From: Pseudomonas sp. MH9.2
Lineage (GTDB): Bacteria > Pseudomonadota > Gammaproteobacteria > Pseudomonadales > Pseudomonadaceae
Reading direction: 5' to 3'
Assembly (NCBI RefSeq): GCF_034353875.1
Contig: NZ_CP133784.1
Span: 62,001-126,000 of the forward strand
Length of the DNA: 64,000 nucleotides
The notes beneath the pieces are model-generated. The model saw only the letters and a program-made list of their open reading frames with translations, was not told where the DNA came from and did not search any database. Position numbers and translations under genes: made by a program. Positions 35,749 to 44,469 of the stretch are shown here, in pieces (position 1 is the first letter of the stretch; each line of letters starts with the position of its first letter).

Positions 35749-37083
35749 ATGTTGCCACCAGAAACACAACGAATTATCGATGAGCACAAAATCAAATATG
35801 TGCTGGCTCAGTTCGTGGATATCCACGGTTCGGCCAAAACCAAATCGGTACCGGTCTCCGGGCTGCAAACCGTCATCGACAGTGGCGCTGGCTTCGCAGG
35901 CTTTGCCATTTGTGGTATGGGCATGGAACCCCATGGCCCGGACTTCATGGCCAAGGGCGACCTGAGCACCTTGACTGCCGTGCCATGGCAGCCTGGTTAC
36001 GGACGCATCGTCTGCGTCGGCCACGTCAATAACGAGCCGCACCCTTACGATTCGCGTTACGTGTTAATGCGTCAGGTAGAACGCCTTAATGCACGCGGCT
36101 GGACCCTCAATACTGGCCTGGAACCTGAGTTCAGCCTGTTCCGTCGCGATGCCGAGGGCAAGCTATGCAGCGTGGATGCCAGCGATAACCTGGACAAACC
36201 CTGCTACGACTATAAGGGCTTGTCGCGTTCGCGGCAGTTTCTGGAAAACCTCACCGAGGCGCTGCAAAAAGTCGATTTCGACATCTATCAAATCGATCAC
36301 GAAGACGCCAATGGTCAGTTTGAAATCAACTACACCTACAGCGACGCGCTGACCTCCGCGGATCGTTTCACCTTCTTCCGTATGGCCGCCGGCGAAGTGG
36401 CCAACGATTTGGGAATGATCTGCTCGTTCATGCCCAAGCCTGATCCGAAACGTGCGGGCAACGGCATGCACTTCCACTTGTCCATCGCCGACGCGGTGAA
36501 CAAGAACTTGTTCCATGACGCCAGCGACTCGCGCGGCATGGGCCTGTCGAAAATGGCCTACCACTTTGCGGCGGGTCTTCTGGCTCACGGCCCTGCGTTG
36601 TGTGCCTTCGCCGCACCCACCGTCAATTCATACAAACGCCTTGTGGTCGGCCGCTCGCTGTCAGGCTCGACCTGGGCTCCAGCGTTCGTTGCCTACGGCT
36701 CGAACAACCGCTCGGCCATGGTTCGGGTGCCTTACGGTCGCCTTGAATTCCGCCTGCCGGACGCGGGCTGCAACCCCTATCTGGTCAGCGCAGCGATCAT
36801 CGCCGCCGGCCTGGACGGCATTGACCGCAAGCTGGACGCAGGTGAGCCGTGCAACGAAAACCTGTACTCGCTGAGCCTGGAAGAAATTGCCGGTCGGGGC
36901 ATCGCCACTTTGCCGCAAAGCCTCAAGGAAGCCTGTGACGCGCTGGAGGCTGATCCCCTGTTCCGCGAAACGATGGGCTCGGAAATCATCAACGAGTTCA
37001 TCGAGCTCAAGCGCATGGAATGGGTCGAGTACAGCCGTCACGTCTCCGATTGGGAGATCAAGCGCTACACCGAATTTTTCTAA
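35749..37083 (+). CDS. gmaS: Glutamine synthetase family, GlnT type; probable gamma-glutamylmethylamide synthetase
   Basis: 444 residues, glutamine-synthetase fold (GLEPEFSLF for metal-binding Glu, [11 protein letters not shown] with the conserved His, [12 protein letters not shown]). Family members either make glutamine or join glutamate to methylamine. Here it starts an operon with the three mgs/glx genes and an amt gene, the arrangement of N-methylglutamate pathways, so GmaS is favoured. ATG 35749 has CGAGGAG upstream; the frame extends 14 codons further without a ribosome site. Confidence 0.82.
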   Translation: MLPPETQRIIDEHKIKYVLAQFVDIHGSAKTKSVPVSGLQTVIDSGAGFAGFAICGMGMEPHGPDFMAKGDLSTLTAVPWQPGYGRIVCVGHVNNEPHPYDSRYVLMRQVERLNARGWTLNTGLEPEFSLFRRDAEGKLCSVDASDNLDKPCYDYKGLSRSRQFLENLTEALQKVDFDIYQIDHEDANGQFEINYTYSDALTSADRFTFFRMAAGEVANDLGMICSFMPKPDPKRAGNGMHFHLSIADAVNKNLFHDASDSRGMGLSKMAYHFAAGLLAHGPALCAFAAPTVNSYKRLVVGRSLSGSTWAPAFVAYGSNNRSAMVRVPYGRLEFRLPDAGCNPYLVSAAIIAAGLDGIDRKLDAGEPCNENLYSLSLEEIAGRGIATLPQSLKEACDALEADPLFRETMGSEIINEFIELKRMEWVEYSRHVSDWEIKRYTEFF

Positions 37084-37176
37084 GCGGTTTTCTGTAAAGA
37101 CACGTTTTCAACCACTCGATTTGAATCAATCCGGGTCTTTTGAATCAGGAACCGGCTGCCAAGCAGGAGAAAGTGT

Positions 37177-38082
37177 ATGTGCGGAATCGTAGGTCTGTAC
37201 TTGAAGAACCCGGTGCTGGAGTCCCAGCTCGGCAAGCTCTTCGAACCCATGCTGCTGTCGATGACCGACCGTGGCCCGGACAGCGCCGGCTTTGCCATCT
37301 ATGGCGATGAAGTCGCGGATGGCTGGATCAAGCTGACATTGCAGGCGACCACAGAGGACCAGGACTGGAAGACCCTGATGGGCGAACTGGAAGGGCGCCT
37401 GGGTTGCTCCCTGGAGTGGTTCCAGAACGCGACCGCCGTGGTATTGAAAATCAAGACAGAAGAGGCGTTGGTCCGCAACGCGTTGGCCGAGCTGGCGCCG
37501 ACCGTGCGCATCATGAGCGCCGGGCAGAGCATCGAGATCCTCAAGGGCATGGGCTTGCCGAAAGAGATCTCCGAGCGCTTCAACCTTAAAGGCATGAAAG
37601 GCAGCCACATCATTGGTCACACCCGCATGGCCACCGAAAGTGCTGTGACCATGGAAGGCAGTCACCCGTTTTCGACCGGCGCCGACCTATGCCTGGTGCA
37701 CAACGGCTCGTTGTCCAACCACTTCCGTCTGCGCCAAGAGCTCAAGCGCGAAGGGATCGTGTTCCAGACCGAAAACGACACTGAAGTGGCGGCGGGTTAC
37801 TTGGCCTGGCGCCTGCAACAGGGCGACTCGCTCAAGCAAGCCTTGGACAACTCCCTGGAAAACCTCGACGGCTTTTTCACCTTTGCCATTGGCACCCGCA
37901 ACGGTTTCGCGGTGATTCGTGATCCGATCGCGTGCAAGCCCGCGATTTTGGCCGAGACCGATGACTACGTCGCCATGGCCTCGGAATACCAGGCGCTGTC
38001 CAGCCTGCCTGGCATCGAGAACGCCAAGGTCTGGGAACCAGCACCTTCAACCATGTACATCTGGGAACGCCAAAGCGCCTGA
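37177..38082 (+). CDS. mgsA: Class II glutamine amidotransferase; N-methylglutamate synthase subunit A (GlxB-like)
   Basis: 301 residues. N-terminal nucleophile Cys2 (MCGIVGLYL), MTDRGPDSAGFAIY, HIIGHTRMATES and the NDTEVAAGYL strand mark a GltB/PurF-type Ntn amidotransferase that exists as a separate subunit. In N-methylglutamate synthase it corresponds to the amidotransferase part of glutamate synthase. It is followed by mgsB after 10 bases. Confidence 0.87.
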   Translation: MCGIVGLYLKNPVLESQLGKLFEPMLLSMTDRGPDSAGFAIYGDEVADGWIKLTLQATTEDQDWKTLMGELEGRLGCSLEWFQNATAVVLKIKTEEALVRNALAELAPTVRIMSAGQSIEILKGMGLPKEISERFNLKGMKGSHIIGHTRMATESAVTMEGSHPFSTGADLCLVHNGSLSNHFRLRQELKREGIVFQTENDTEVAAGYLAWRLQQGDSLKQALDNSLENLDGFFTFAIGTRNGFAVIRDPIACKPAILAETDDYVAMASEYQALSSLPGIENAKVWEPAPSTMYIWERQSA

Positions 38083-38092
38083 GGAGCACCGT

Positions 38093-38776
38093 ATGAAAGC
38101 TATCGATCTATCTGTCAGTGAAGTACGCGAGCTCAATCAGGGGCTGCACGATCAGGCCAAACAATTGACTGATGCGGAGTGGGTCGTGACCCATTCCAAT
38201 GGCAAACACAACCTCGCGGTGGGCGTCGATCAAGAGCTGTCCATCGATATTCAGGGTCACGCCGGTTACTACTGCGCAGGCATGAACAAGAAGGCCCACA
38301 TCACCGTGCACGGCAACGTCGGCACCGGCGTGGCGGAAAACATGATGTCCGGTTCGGTGCGGGTCAAGGGCAGTGCCTCCCAGGCTGCTGGCGCCACCGC
38401 TCATGGCGGCTTGCTGGTGATCGAAGGCGACGCGGGTGCCCGTTGTGGCATCTCCATGAAAGGCATCGACATCGTGGTCGGCGGCAGCATTGGCCACATG
38501 AGCTGCTTCATGGGCCAGGCCGGACGCTTGGTGGTGTGCGGCGATGCAGGCGATGCCTTGGGTGATTCGCTGTACGAAACCCACATCTACGTGAAGGGGA
38601 AAGTGGAATCCCTGGGCTCGGACTGCATCGAGAAAGAGATGCGCGCTGAGCACCTGGAAGAACTGCAGGAACTGCTCAATCGTGCCGGTTTCGACCACAA
38701 GGCAGCCGATTTCAAGCGCTACGGCTCAGCCCGTCAGCTTTACAACTTCAAAGTCGATAACGCATCCGCGTATTAA
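38093..38776 (+). CDS. mgsB: GltB C-terminal-like protein; N-methylglutamate synthase subunit B (GlxC-like)
   Basis: 227 residues with the right-handed beta-helix repeats of the glutamate-synthase alpha C-terminal domain (GVAENMMSGSVRVKGSASQ, GGLLVIEGDAGARCGISM, GGSIGHMSCFMGQAGRLVV as landmarks). It structures the complex rather than catalyses. Start ATG 38093 has GAGGAG ten bases upstream. Confidence 0.87.
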   Translation: MKAIDLSVSEVRELNQGLHDQAKQLTDAEWVVTHSNGKHNLAVGVDQELSIDIQGHAGYYCAGMNKKAHITVHGNVGTGVAENMMSGSVRVKGSASQAAGATAHGGLLVIEGDAGARCGISMKGIDIVVGGSIGHMSCFMGQAGRLVVCGDAGDALGDSLYETHIYVKGKVESLGSDCIEKEMRAEHLEELQELLNRAGFDHKAADFKRYGSARQLYNFKVDNASAY

Positions 38777-38798
38777 TTCGCGTATCAAGGAGTACACC

Positions 38799-40121
38799 AT
38801 GAGCGACAAACCCACTCCGGTCCTGCGCGAATCCGCGACCTTCGACCGTCTGACCATTCAGGAAATCCAGCGTGCCGCCGAAACCGGCATCTACGACATT
38901 CGCGGGGGCGGTACCAAGCGCAAGCTGCCGCATTTCGATGACTTGCTGCTGCTGGGCGCCAGTGTTTCCCGCTACCCGCTGGAAGGTTATCGTGAAAAGT
39001 GCGGCACTGACGTAATCCTCGGCAATCGCTTCGCCAAGAAACCCCTGCACTTGAAAATCCCGATAACCATCGCGGGCATGAGCTTCGGTGCACTGTCGGC
39101 CAACGCCAAAGAAGCATTGGGCCGGGGCGCGACCATCGCCGGGACCAGCACCGCCACGGGTGATGGCGGTATGACCCCGGAAGAGCGCGGTCAGTCCGAG
39201 CAGCTGGTTTATCAGTACCTGCCATCGCGTTACGGCATGAACCCCGATGACCTGCGCAAGGCGGATGCCATCGAAATCGTCCTGGGGCAGGGCGCCAAGC
39301 CAGGTGGTGGCGGTATGTTGCTGGGGATGAAAGTCACCGAACGTGTCGCCGGCATGCGCACATTGCCCATCGGTGTCGACCAGCGCAGCGCCTGCCGTCA
39401 CCCGGACTGGACTGGCCCGGACGACCTGGCGATCAAAATTGCAGAGATCCGTGAAATCACCGATTGGGAGAAACCGATCTACGTCAAAATCGGCGCCAGC
39501 CGTCCGTACTACGACGTCAAACTCGCGGTTAAAGCCGGTGCCGACGTGATCGTGCTCGACGGCATGCAAGGCGGTACCGCAGCGACTCAGGAAGTGTTCA
39601 TTGAGCACGTTGGCATCCCGATTCTGCCGGCTATCCCGCAAGCGGTTCAGGCGTTGCAGGAAATGGGCATGCACCGCAAGGTGCAACTGATCGTCTCTGG
39701 CGGTATCCGCAACGGTGCCGACGTGGCAAAAGCCATGGCCCTCGGCGCTGATGCGGTGGCCATCGGTACGGCGGCGTTGATCGCACTGGGTGACAACCAT
39801 CCGCGTCTGGACGAGGAATTGCGCAAGCTCGGCTCGGCGGCGGGGTTCTATGACGACTGGCAGAACGGTCGTGACCCGGCGGGCATCACCACTCAGGACC
39901 CGGAGCTGTCGAAGCGTCTGGATCCTGTGGAAGGGGGGCGTCACTTGGCTAACTACCTGCGAGTATTGGTCCTCGAAGCACAGACCATGGCCCGTGCCTG
40001 CGGCAAGTCACACCTGCACAACCTCGACCCCGAGGACCTGGTGGCCTTGACCGTCGAAGCCGCCGCCATGGCCCGCGTGCCATTGGCCGGGACCTCGTGG
40101 ATACCGGGTCAAAAATACTGA
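38799..40121 (+). CDS. mgsC: FMN-binding glutamate synthase-like protein; N-methylglutamate synthase subunit C (GlxD-like)
   Basis: 440 residues, FMN TIM barrel of glutamate synthase (PITIAGMSFGALSANAKEAL, GDGGMTPEERGQ, GQGAKPGGGGMLLG, VSGGIRNGADVAKAMALGAD as landmarks). It should hold the site where methylamine is moved to a keto acid or glutamate. AAGGAG lies seven bases before ATG 38799, and a hairpin terminator follows the stop. Confidence 0.88.
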   Translation: MSDKPTPVLRESATFDRLTIQEIQRAAETGIYDIRGGGTKRKLPHFDDLLLLGASVSRYPLEGYREKCGTDVILGNRFAKKPLHLKIPITIAGMSFGALSANAKEALGRGATIAGTSTATGDGGMTPEERGQSEQLVYQYLPSRYGMNPDDLRKADAIEIVLGQGAKPGGGGMLLGMKVTERVAGMRTLPIGVDQRSACRHPDWTGPDDLAIKIAEIREITDWEKPIYVKIGASRPYYDVKLAVKAGADVIVLDGMQGGTAATQEVFIEHVGIPILPAIPQAVQALQEMGMHRKVQLIVSGGIRNGADVAKAMALGADAVAIGTAALIALGDNHPRLDEELRKLGSAAGFYDDWQNGRDPAGITTQDPELSKRLDPVEGGRHLANYLRVLVLEAQTMARACGKSHLHNLDPEDLVALTVEAAAMARVPLAGTSWIPGQKY

Positions 40122-40129
40122 CTTTTCGA

Positions 40130-40153
40130 CGCCGCCGTGATGGGCGGCGTTTT
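40130..40153 (+). terminator. Rho-independent terminator after mgsC
   Basis: CGCCGCC (40130-40136) pairs with GGCGGCG (40143-40149), then TTTT. It separates the gmaS-mgsABC unit from amt. Confidence 0.8.
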
Positions 40154-40266
40154 CTCTAGCTGCCAACGGGCACAGATCCGTATGCACCGCGAGCCTGCAG
40201 GGCCTCGCGATCCCTCTTTCTGCCAGTCCCTTGTGTCGACTTCCCTGTTTATGGAGCTTGCTGACT

Positions 40267-41598
40267 ATGATTTCTGACTCGTTTATACGACCTCTTTCAA
40301 GGACGACCCTGGCGCTGCTCGCATTGAGCTTGTCGCCATTGGCCTCGGCAGCCGACGTTACTCTGGACACCGGCACCACCGCCTGGATGATGACCGCGAC
40401 GATGTTCGTGTTGTTGATGTGTATTCCGGGCCTGGCGTTGTTTTATGGCGGCATGGTCCGGGCCAAGAACTTTCTTTCGGTGTTCACCCAGTTGTTCGCG
40501 GTCGCTGGCGTGATCGGCGTGCTGTGGGTGGTCTACGGCTACAGCATCGTCGTTGATGCGACGGGGATGGTCGCTGGTGAAGTCAATCTGCACAGCTTCA
40601 TCGGCGGCTTGAGCAAGGTATTCATGCTCGACATGACCCATGACAGTCTGGTGGGCAACATTCCCGAAGGCGTCTACAGCGTGTTTCAGATGTCCTTTGC
40701 GATCATCACGCCGGCGCTGATTGCCGGTGGTTTCGCCGAACGCATGAAGTTCAGCGCGGCCGTGGCGTTTATGGCGCTGTGGTTCACCTTCGTCTATGCG
40801 CCTATCGCACACATGATCTGGGGCGGACCTGGGGGGTTGATGGTCAACTGGGGCGTTCTGGATTTCGCCGGCGGCACTGCGGTGCATATCAATGCGGGCG
40901 TTGCGGCGCTGGCGGCGTGCCTGGTACTGGGCAAGCGCAAAGGTTACCCGAACCTTGCCATGCCCCCGCATAACCTGGGCTTCACCCTGATGGGGGCCGG
41001 TTTGCTGTGGGTTGGCTGGTTCGGCTTCAACATTGGTTCGGGCGCTGCGGTGAATACTGGCGCGGGTATCATCATGCTCACGACCCAAGTCGCAGCCTGC
41101 GCAGGTGTTGTCGGCTGGATGCTCACCGAAACCCTGATTCATGGCCGTCCCAGTGCCTTGGGCGCGGCATCCGGTGCTTTGGCCGGTCTTGTCGGCATCA
41201 CCCCAGCCTGTGCCTATGTTGGTCCGGCGGGCGCCATTGCAATAGGCTTGATCACCGGCGCGGTGTGTTTCTTCGGCGTCAGCCAGCTCAAGCAGAAACT
41301 GGGTTATGACGACACGCTGGACGTGTTCAGTCTGCACGGCATCGGCGGAATCGTCGGCGCACTACTGACCGCAGTATTCGCGTCTCCTTCGTTGGGCGGT
41401 TATGTCGAGAACCTGGACATCGGTGCTCAGCTACTGACCCAATTGAAGGGCGTCAGCTTCACCTTCGTTTACTGCTTTGTCGTGAGCATGACCCTCCTCA
41501 AAGTGCTGGAGTGGACCATAGGCCTGCGTGCCAGCGAAGAGAATGAAACGATGGGGCTTGACCTCGCGGAGCATGATGAGCGGGCGTATAACGTTTAA
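40267..41598 (+). CDS. amt: Ammonium/methylammonium transporter (Amt family)
   Basis: 443 residues with a cleavable-looking signal sequence (LALLALSLSPLASA) followed by about eleven membrane segments; family marks FYGGMVRAKNFLSV, GGFAERMKF, DFAGGTAVHINAGVAAL and the pore His in FSLHGIGGIVGALL. Amt proteins carry methylammonium as well as ammonium, and its place right after the mgs genes argues for methylamine uptake. ATG 40267 is used; a TTG 12 codons earlier is less likely. No GlnK gene is adjacent. Confidence 0.92.
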   Translation: MISDSFIRPLSRTTLALLALSLSPLASAADVTLDTGTTAWMMTATMFVLLMCIPGLALFYGGMVRAKNFLSVFTQLFAVAGVIGVLWVVYGYSIVVDATGMVAGEVNLHSFIGGLSKVFMLDMTHDSLVGNIPEGVYSVFQMSFAIITPALIAGGFAERMKFSAAVAFMALWFTFVYAPIAHMIWGGPGGLMVNWGVLDFAGGTAVHINAGVAALAACLVLGKRKGYPNLAMPPHNLGFTLMGAGLLWVGWFGFNIGSGAAVNTGAGIIMLTTQVAACAGVVGWMLTETLIHGRPSALGAASGALAGLVGITPACAYVGPAGAIAIGLITGAVCFFGVSQLKQKLGYDDTLDVFSLHGIGGIVGALLTAVFASPSLGGYVENLDIGAQLLTQLKGVSFTFVYCFVVSMTLLKVLEWTIGLRASEENETMGLDLAEHDERAYNV

Positions 41599-41614
41599 TT
41601 GATAGAGGTAGTCG

Positions 41615-41640
41615 AAACGCCTCACGGAGTGGGGCGTTTT
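41615..41640 (+). terminator. Rho-independent terminator after amt
   Basis: An 11-base stem (41615-41625 with 41629-41639) with a three-base loop GGA and a closing T run, 16 bases after the amt stop. Confidence 0.85.
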
Positions 41641-41656
41641 GACAAGGTGCCAAAGG

Positions 41657-41869
41657 CTACGCGTGACGTGGTGATTCAACAGGCGGTGTGCCGTCGTGAA
41701 ATAGAGTCTTCAGTTGTGCGCGTAACTCCGGTGAATCGGTATGCTTATGAACAGTGACCGCATGCTGTGCAGCCGCCTCAAGCAATTCTTTTTCAGAGTC
41801 TGCGGATAGCGCGATCGAGCAGTTGATTTCGCTCGGGAATTCGCGGCAATCGATGTATTTGCGGGCCAT
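41657..41869 (-). CDS. DUF1059 family small protein
   Basis: 70 residues of the DUF1059 family: MARKYIDCREFPSEINCS at the start, SADSEKELLEAAAQHAVTVH, and TPPVESPRHA at the end. GAGGAG precedes ATG 41869. The family is widespread in pseudomonads and has no assigned reaction; the conserved Cys and His residues suggest metal binding at most. The longer frame to 42043 has no support. Confidence 0.82.
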   Translation of the reverse strand: MARKYIDCREFPSEINCSIALSADSEKELLEAAAQHAVTVHKHTDSPELRAQLKTLFHDGTPPVESPRHA

Positions 41870-42209
41870 GATGTTCTCCTCATAAGAAGGCAGGCCAAGA
41901 AGCCTGCGTGAACGACCGCTCGACACATTGCGCGGAATACATTGAACACGACTGCGCGTGGCATCAAGCGTAATCATTTTTAAAGTATAGAGCGGGTGCC
42001 AAGTTTGGGTTTCTTGAAGAGACAGGAGGCGTTCACCCAACATTTGAGTTGGCTATTCGAGGACGGAAATAAGGTTTAAAAAAACGAAAGCCGCTACGTG
42101 TAAGCCTTGGGCGCGGCGCGGCGCGGCCGTGGGTGGACAGTCCACCCTCTGCGCAAGGTCTCAATGGGCATAAACAATCTTCCTGAGAATCGCTTGGCGC
42201 ACTACGAAA

Positions 42210-42230
42210 AAGCCCGCACATGGCGGGCTT
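42210..42230. terminator. Bidirectional hairpin terminator
   Basis: AAGCCCGC (42210-42217) pairs with GCGGGCTT (42223-42230), with A residues before and T residues after, so it can work in both directions. Confidence 0.65.
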
Positions 42231-42583
42231 TGAAAATCAAGTAGGTGGCCGGCGCTGGTCTCCGGCTTACAAGGTTTATCAGGCCTCTCACAGAAAAGTT
42301 TTGTGCCTTTCTGCTTCACACGGCGTAAGGGCTGGATCTCAGCGCGGAGATCTTTCTAACCGTGTACCCTTCGGAACGCGCCCCACGTTTCCTTGCTATC
42401 CTCTTGCGCATCAGTCTGCGTCTTCACCTACAACTTCAGAATAGCAAAAAGTCCTAAGCGTTAGCCGGATTTTTTAGAACGATTTTGATCCGGGGGAAGG
42501 GGGGCAAGATGGAAAACTACTATCCCGCGAGACTGCGGCGATATCTCGGCCTATGACGGGGCCGTGGAAGACTATCCGAAGGG

Positions 42584-42700
42584 ATGAAAATGACGTTGAC
42601 TGATGAAAGGTTGGTCAGGATAGCAATGGCCAATCCAATAAACGCTCAAATTACCTCACGCTTGCCTTCACTCGGTTTGAGTCAGTCCATGCCGCGAGCC
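42584..42700 (+). pseudogene. Possible 5' fragment of a nucleotidyltransferase-family gene
   Basis: The first 35 codons read like the N-terminus of the COG3575 nucleotidyltransferase family (ARIAMANPINAQI type start, here RIAMANPINAQITSRLPSL, then GLSQSM). After this the reading frame loses all similarity and stops at 42796. AGGGATGAAAATG resembles a ribosome site. The identification is from memory of the family and is weak. Confidence 0.3.
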
Positions 42701-42836
42701 TGGACTGGCTCTCGGGAGCTGCGATTTCAGCGCTGTGCCTTCAGATGTATGTTGGGAGAGTGGTCGTTTGGGAAACGTCTGAGTTGTTTCTGCTAGTCTG
42801 CCAAGCCCGGAAATTAGCAAAGCCAGGCTCAACCCT

Positions 42837-43271
42837 ATGATCAATATCCGTGTCATGACTATGGACGATTACGATGCCGTCATCGACCTCATGAAGCGTA
42901 CTCCAGGCATCTCCTTTCGTGCAGCGGACTCTCGTGAATCGACCTCGAGTTATTTAGAACGAAATCCCGGGATGAGCTTCGTTGCTGAAGCCGGAACCGC
43001 TCTTTGCGGTTGCATCATGTCTGGACACGACGGCCGCAGAGGATATTTGCAGCATTTGATTGTCCTTCCCCAGTATCGGCGTCAAGGCATAGCAAACGCG
43101 TTGGTGGAGCGCTGTCTTTCAACTCTTGAGAAACACGGAATACTTAAATGTCATCTCGACGTGTTCAAGACAAATACGACAGCTGCTGACTATTGGCACA
43201 GCCAAGGTTGGCAGCTTAGGTCTGATATCGATCGGTATTCGTTTACCCGATCAAATAATGAGAACGCATGA
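42837..43271 (+). CDS. GNAT-family N-acetyltransferase
   Basis: 144 residues, one GNAT domain. The acetyl-CoA motif is QYRRQGIANALVERCL (Q-x2-x-G-x-A form), followed by LDVFKTNTTAADYWHSQGW, typical of GNAT motif B. Start ATG 42837 lies shortly after GCAAAGCC; no strong ribosome site. Substrate unknown. The gene stands alone between the pseudogene fragment and a terminator and its A+T content is higher than that of the C1 genes, suggesting later arrival. Confidence 0.82.
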   Translation: MINIRVMTMDDYDAVIDLMKRTPGISFRAADSRESTSSYLERNPGMSFVAEAGTALCGCIMSGHDGRRGYLQHLIVLPQYRRQGIANALVERCLSTLEKHGILKCHLDVFKTNTTAADYWHSQGWQLRSDIDRYSFTRSNNENA

Positions 43272-43356
43272 TCGAGTAGACCGAACCAGAATCAGTCGTG
43301 TGATAAAGGATATTGAAAACATGCTCGCCGCAGCATAATCAGAACCGCTTCCCCTC

Positions 43357-43378
43357 AAGCCCCGTGACTCGGGGCTTT
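43357..43378 (+). terminator. Rho-independent terminator after the GNAT gene
   Basis: AAGCCCCG (43357-43364) pairs with CGGGGCTT (43370-43377), followed by T residues. Confidence 0.75.
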
Positions 43379-43419
43379 GTCGTAAGTATCCTCCTCAATC
43401 CAATTCGAAGATGTTAAGC

Positions 43420-43932
43420 ATGAACCTACGCAAAATTGCAGTGGGGCTGTCGGCCCTTATTTTGTTCACGACGGGTGCGGCAGAAGCTCGCAGCCTGCTG
43501 GACTTCATCAACCCGCCCAGCCAGCATCAAGAGCAAGGGCATCGCTCTGGCTCAATCAGCCAGAGCGTGGCGATTGACCTCTATTCAAGCAAAGAGAAAC
43601 AGGCATCGTTTGATGGGTGTGCCGACCTGTTCCCGGCAGCCAAGCCGATAAGCATGGCTACTGTGCCAGCAGCGATGAAGCCTTTGGCCCTGTGTTCCGA
43701 CAACTTTGCGGTGCTGTACTCGCAAACCAGCAAGACGCCGATGGTTGTAGTTGAGCGCCTTAATTCAGCCCAGCTAAATGATGCCAAGGGAGAGGAACGA
43801 ACCAATCAGTTCTATCCGGACCCACGTATTCCCAAGAGCGGGCGGGCAGAGTTGAGTGACTACCGTGGCCAACATCCGGCAGTGGATCGTGGTCACCAAC
43901 AAAACCCGGTGAAAAGTATACTCAACGCTTAA
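43420..43932 (+). pseudogene. N-terminal part of a secreted DNA/RNA non-specific endonuclease (NUC1 family), truncated
   Basis: 170 codons in frame. A signal peptide (about 1-25, ending AAEA-RS) leads to a conserved leader domain and then the start of the NUC1 nuclease core: ERTNQFYPDPRIPKSGRAEL, SDYRGQHPAVDRGHQ. The core breaks immediately after DRGH, the catalytic motif, and the frame runs into NPVKSILNA and a stop. The missing C-terminal half of the same protein is found at 45952-46278, about 2 kb downstream. The gene was therefore split by insertion or rearrangement. Its tail (KSI-x2-A-stop) resembles the tail of the paralogue at 44001-44437. Confidence 0.72.
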
Positions 43933-44000
43933 GTGCGTACCTCTCCATTGAGTACTAATACTCAATTTCGCATACTCGATCCAATTCGAAGATTTAAAGC

Positions 44001-44437
44001 ATGTACCTACGCAAAATTGTAGTTGGGCTGTCGGCCCTTGTTTTGCTCTCCACCGGGCGCAACCCCGCAGTCTGCTTGATTTCCTCAAAGCGCCCGCCCA
44101 GCACCAGGAGCACGTGTCCCGCTCGGGCTCGATCAGCCAGGGCGCGGCCTTGGCACTCTATTCAAACAAACAGAAACAGACCTCGTTTGACGGCTGTTCC
44201 GAGCTATTCCCGGCCACCAAACCGATCAACACGGCGACCGTGCCTGCCGCGATGAAACCTCTTGCTCTGTGCTCTGATAACTTCGCGGTGCTGTACTCAC
44301 AAGTCAGCAAGACACCGTTGGTGGTGGTCGAACGGCTTAATGCAACCCAATTGCAGGACGCCAAAGGGGAGGAGCTCAGCAACGAGCTGAGCGCCTACGT
44401 GGAAGGTGGTTTTGCCAAAAGCATTGAGCACGCCTAG
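44001..44437 (+). pseudogene. Frameshifted tandem paralogue of the nuclease leader region
   Basis: A second copy of the leader region: MYLRKIVVGLSALVLLSTG in one frame, then after a frameshift near 44057-44062 the sequence continues in the next frame as RSLLDFL, SRSGSISQGAALALYSNKQK, FDGCSELFPATKPINTATVP and VVVERLNATQLQDAKGEEL. It never enters the nuclease core; it ends in a short tail (EGGFAKSIEHA). The duplicated block includes upstream DNA: CCAATTCGAAGAT precedes both copies (43400 and 43981), so this is a tandem duplication of about 580 bases spacing. A start at GTG 44114 could still make the distal part, but without signal peptide. Confidence 0.65.
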
Positions 44438-44469
44438 CGCCGTGCCCGCATCCTTCCCACAAGGAGCAA

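Larger units (their letters stand above)
42044..42836. other. 793-base region without an intact gene
   Basis: Contains a small hairpin (GGGTGGA 42131-42137 with TCCACCC 42141-42147), a bidirectional terminator at 42210-42230 and a possible pseudogene fragment at 42584-42700. Short open frames at 42220-42444 and 42033-42221 have no ribosome site or similarity. A non-coding RNA between 42060 and 42210 cannot be excluded. Confidence 0.5.

Noticed and set aside
42060..42210. Possible tRNA or structured RNA with a GGGTGGA/TCCACCC hairpin
   Set aside because: No cloverleaf or known RNA core could be drawn; reported only as part of the gene-free region.
42220..42444. Open frame of 74 codons after the bidirectional terminator
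   Set aside because: Starts inside the terminator stem and has no similarity or ribosome site.
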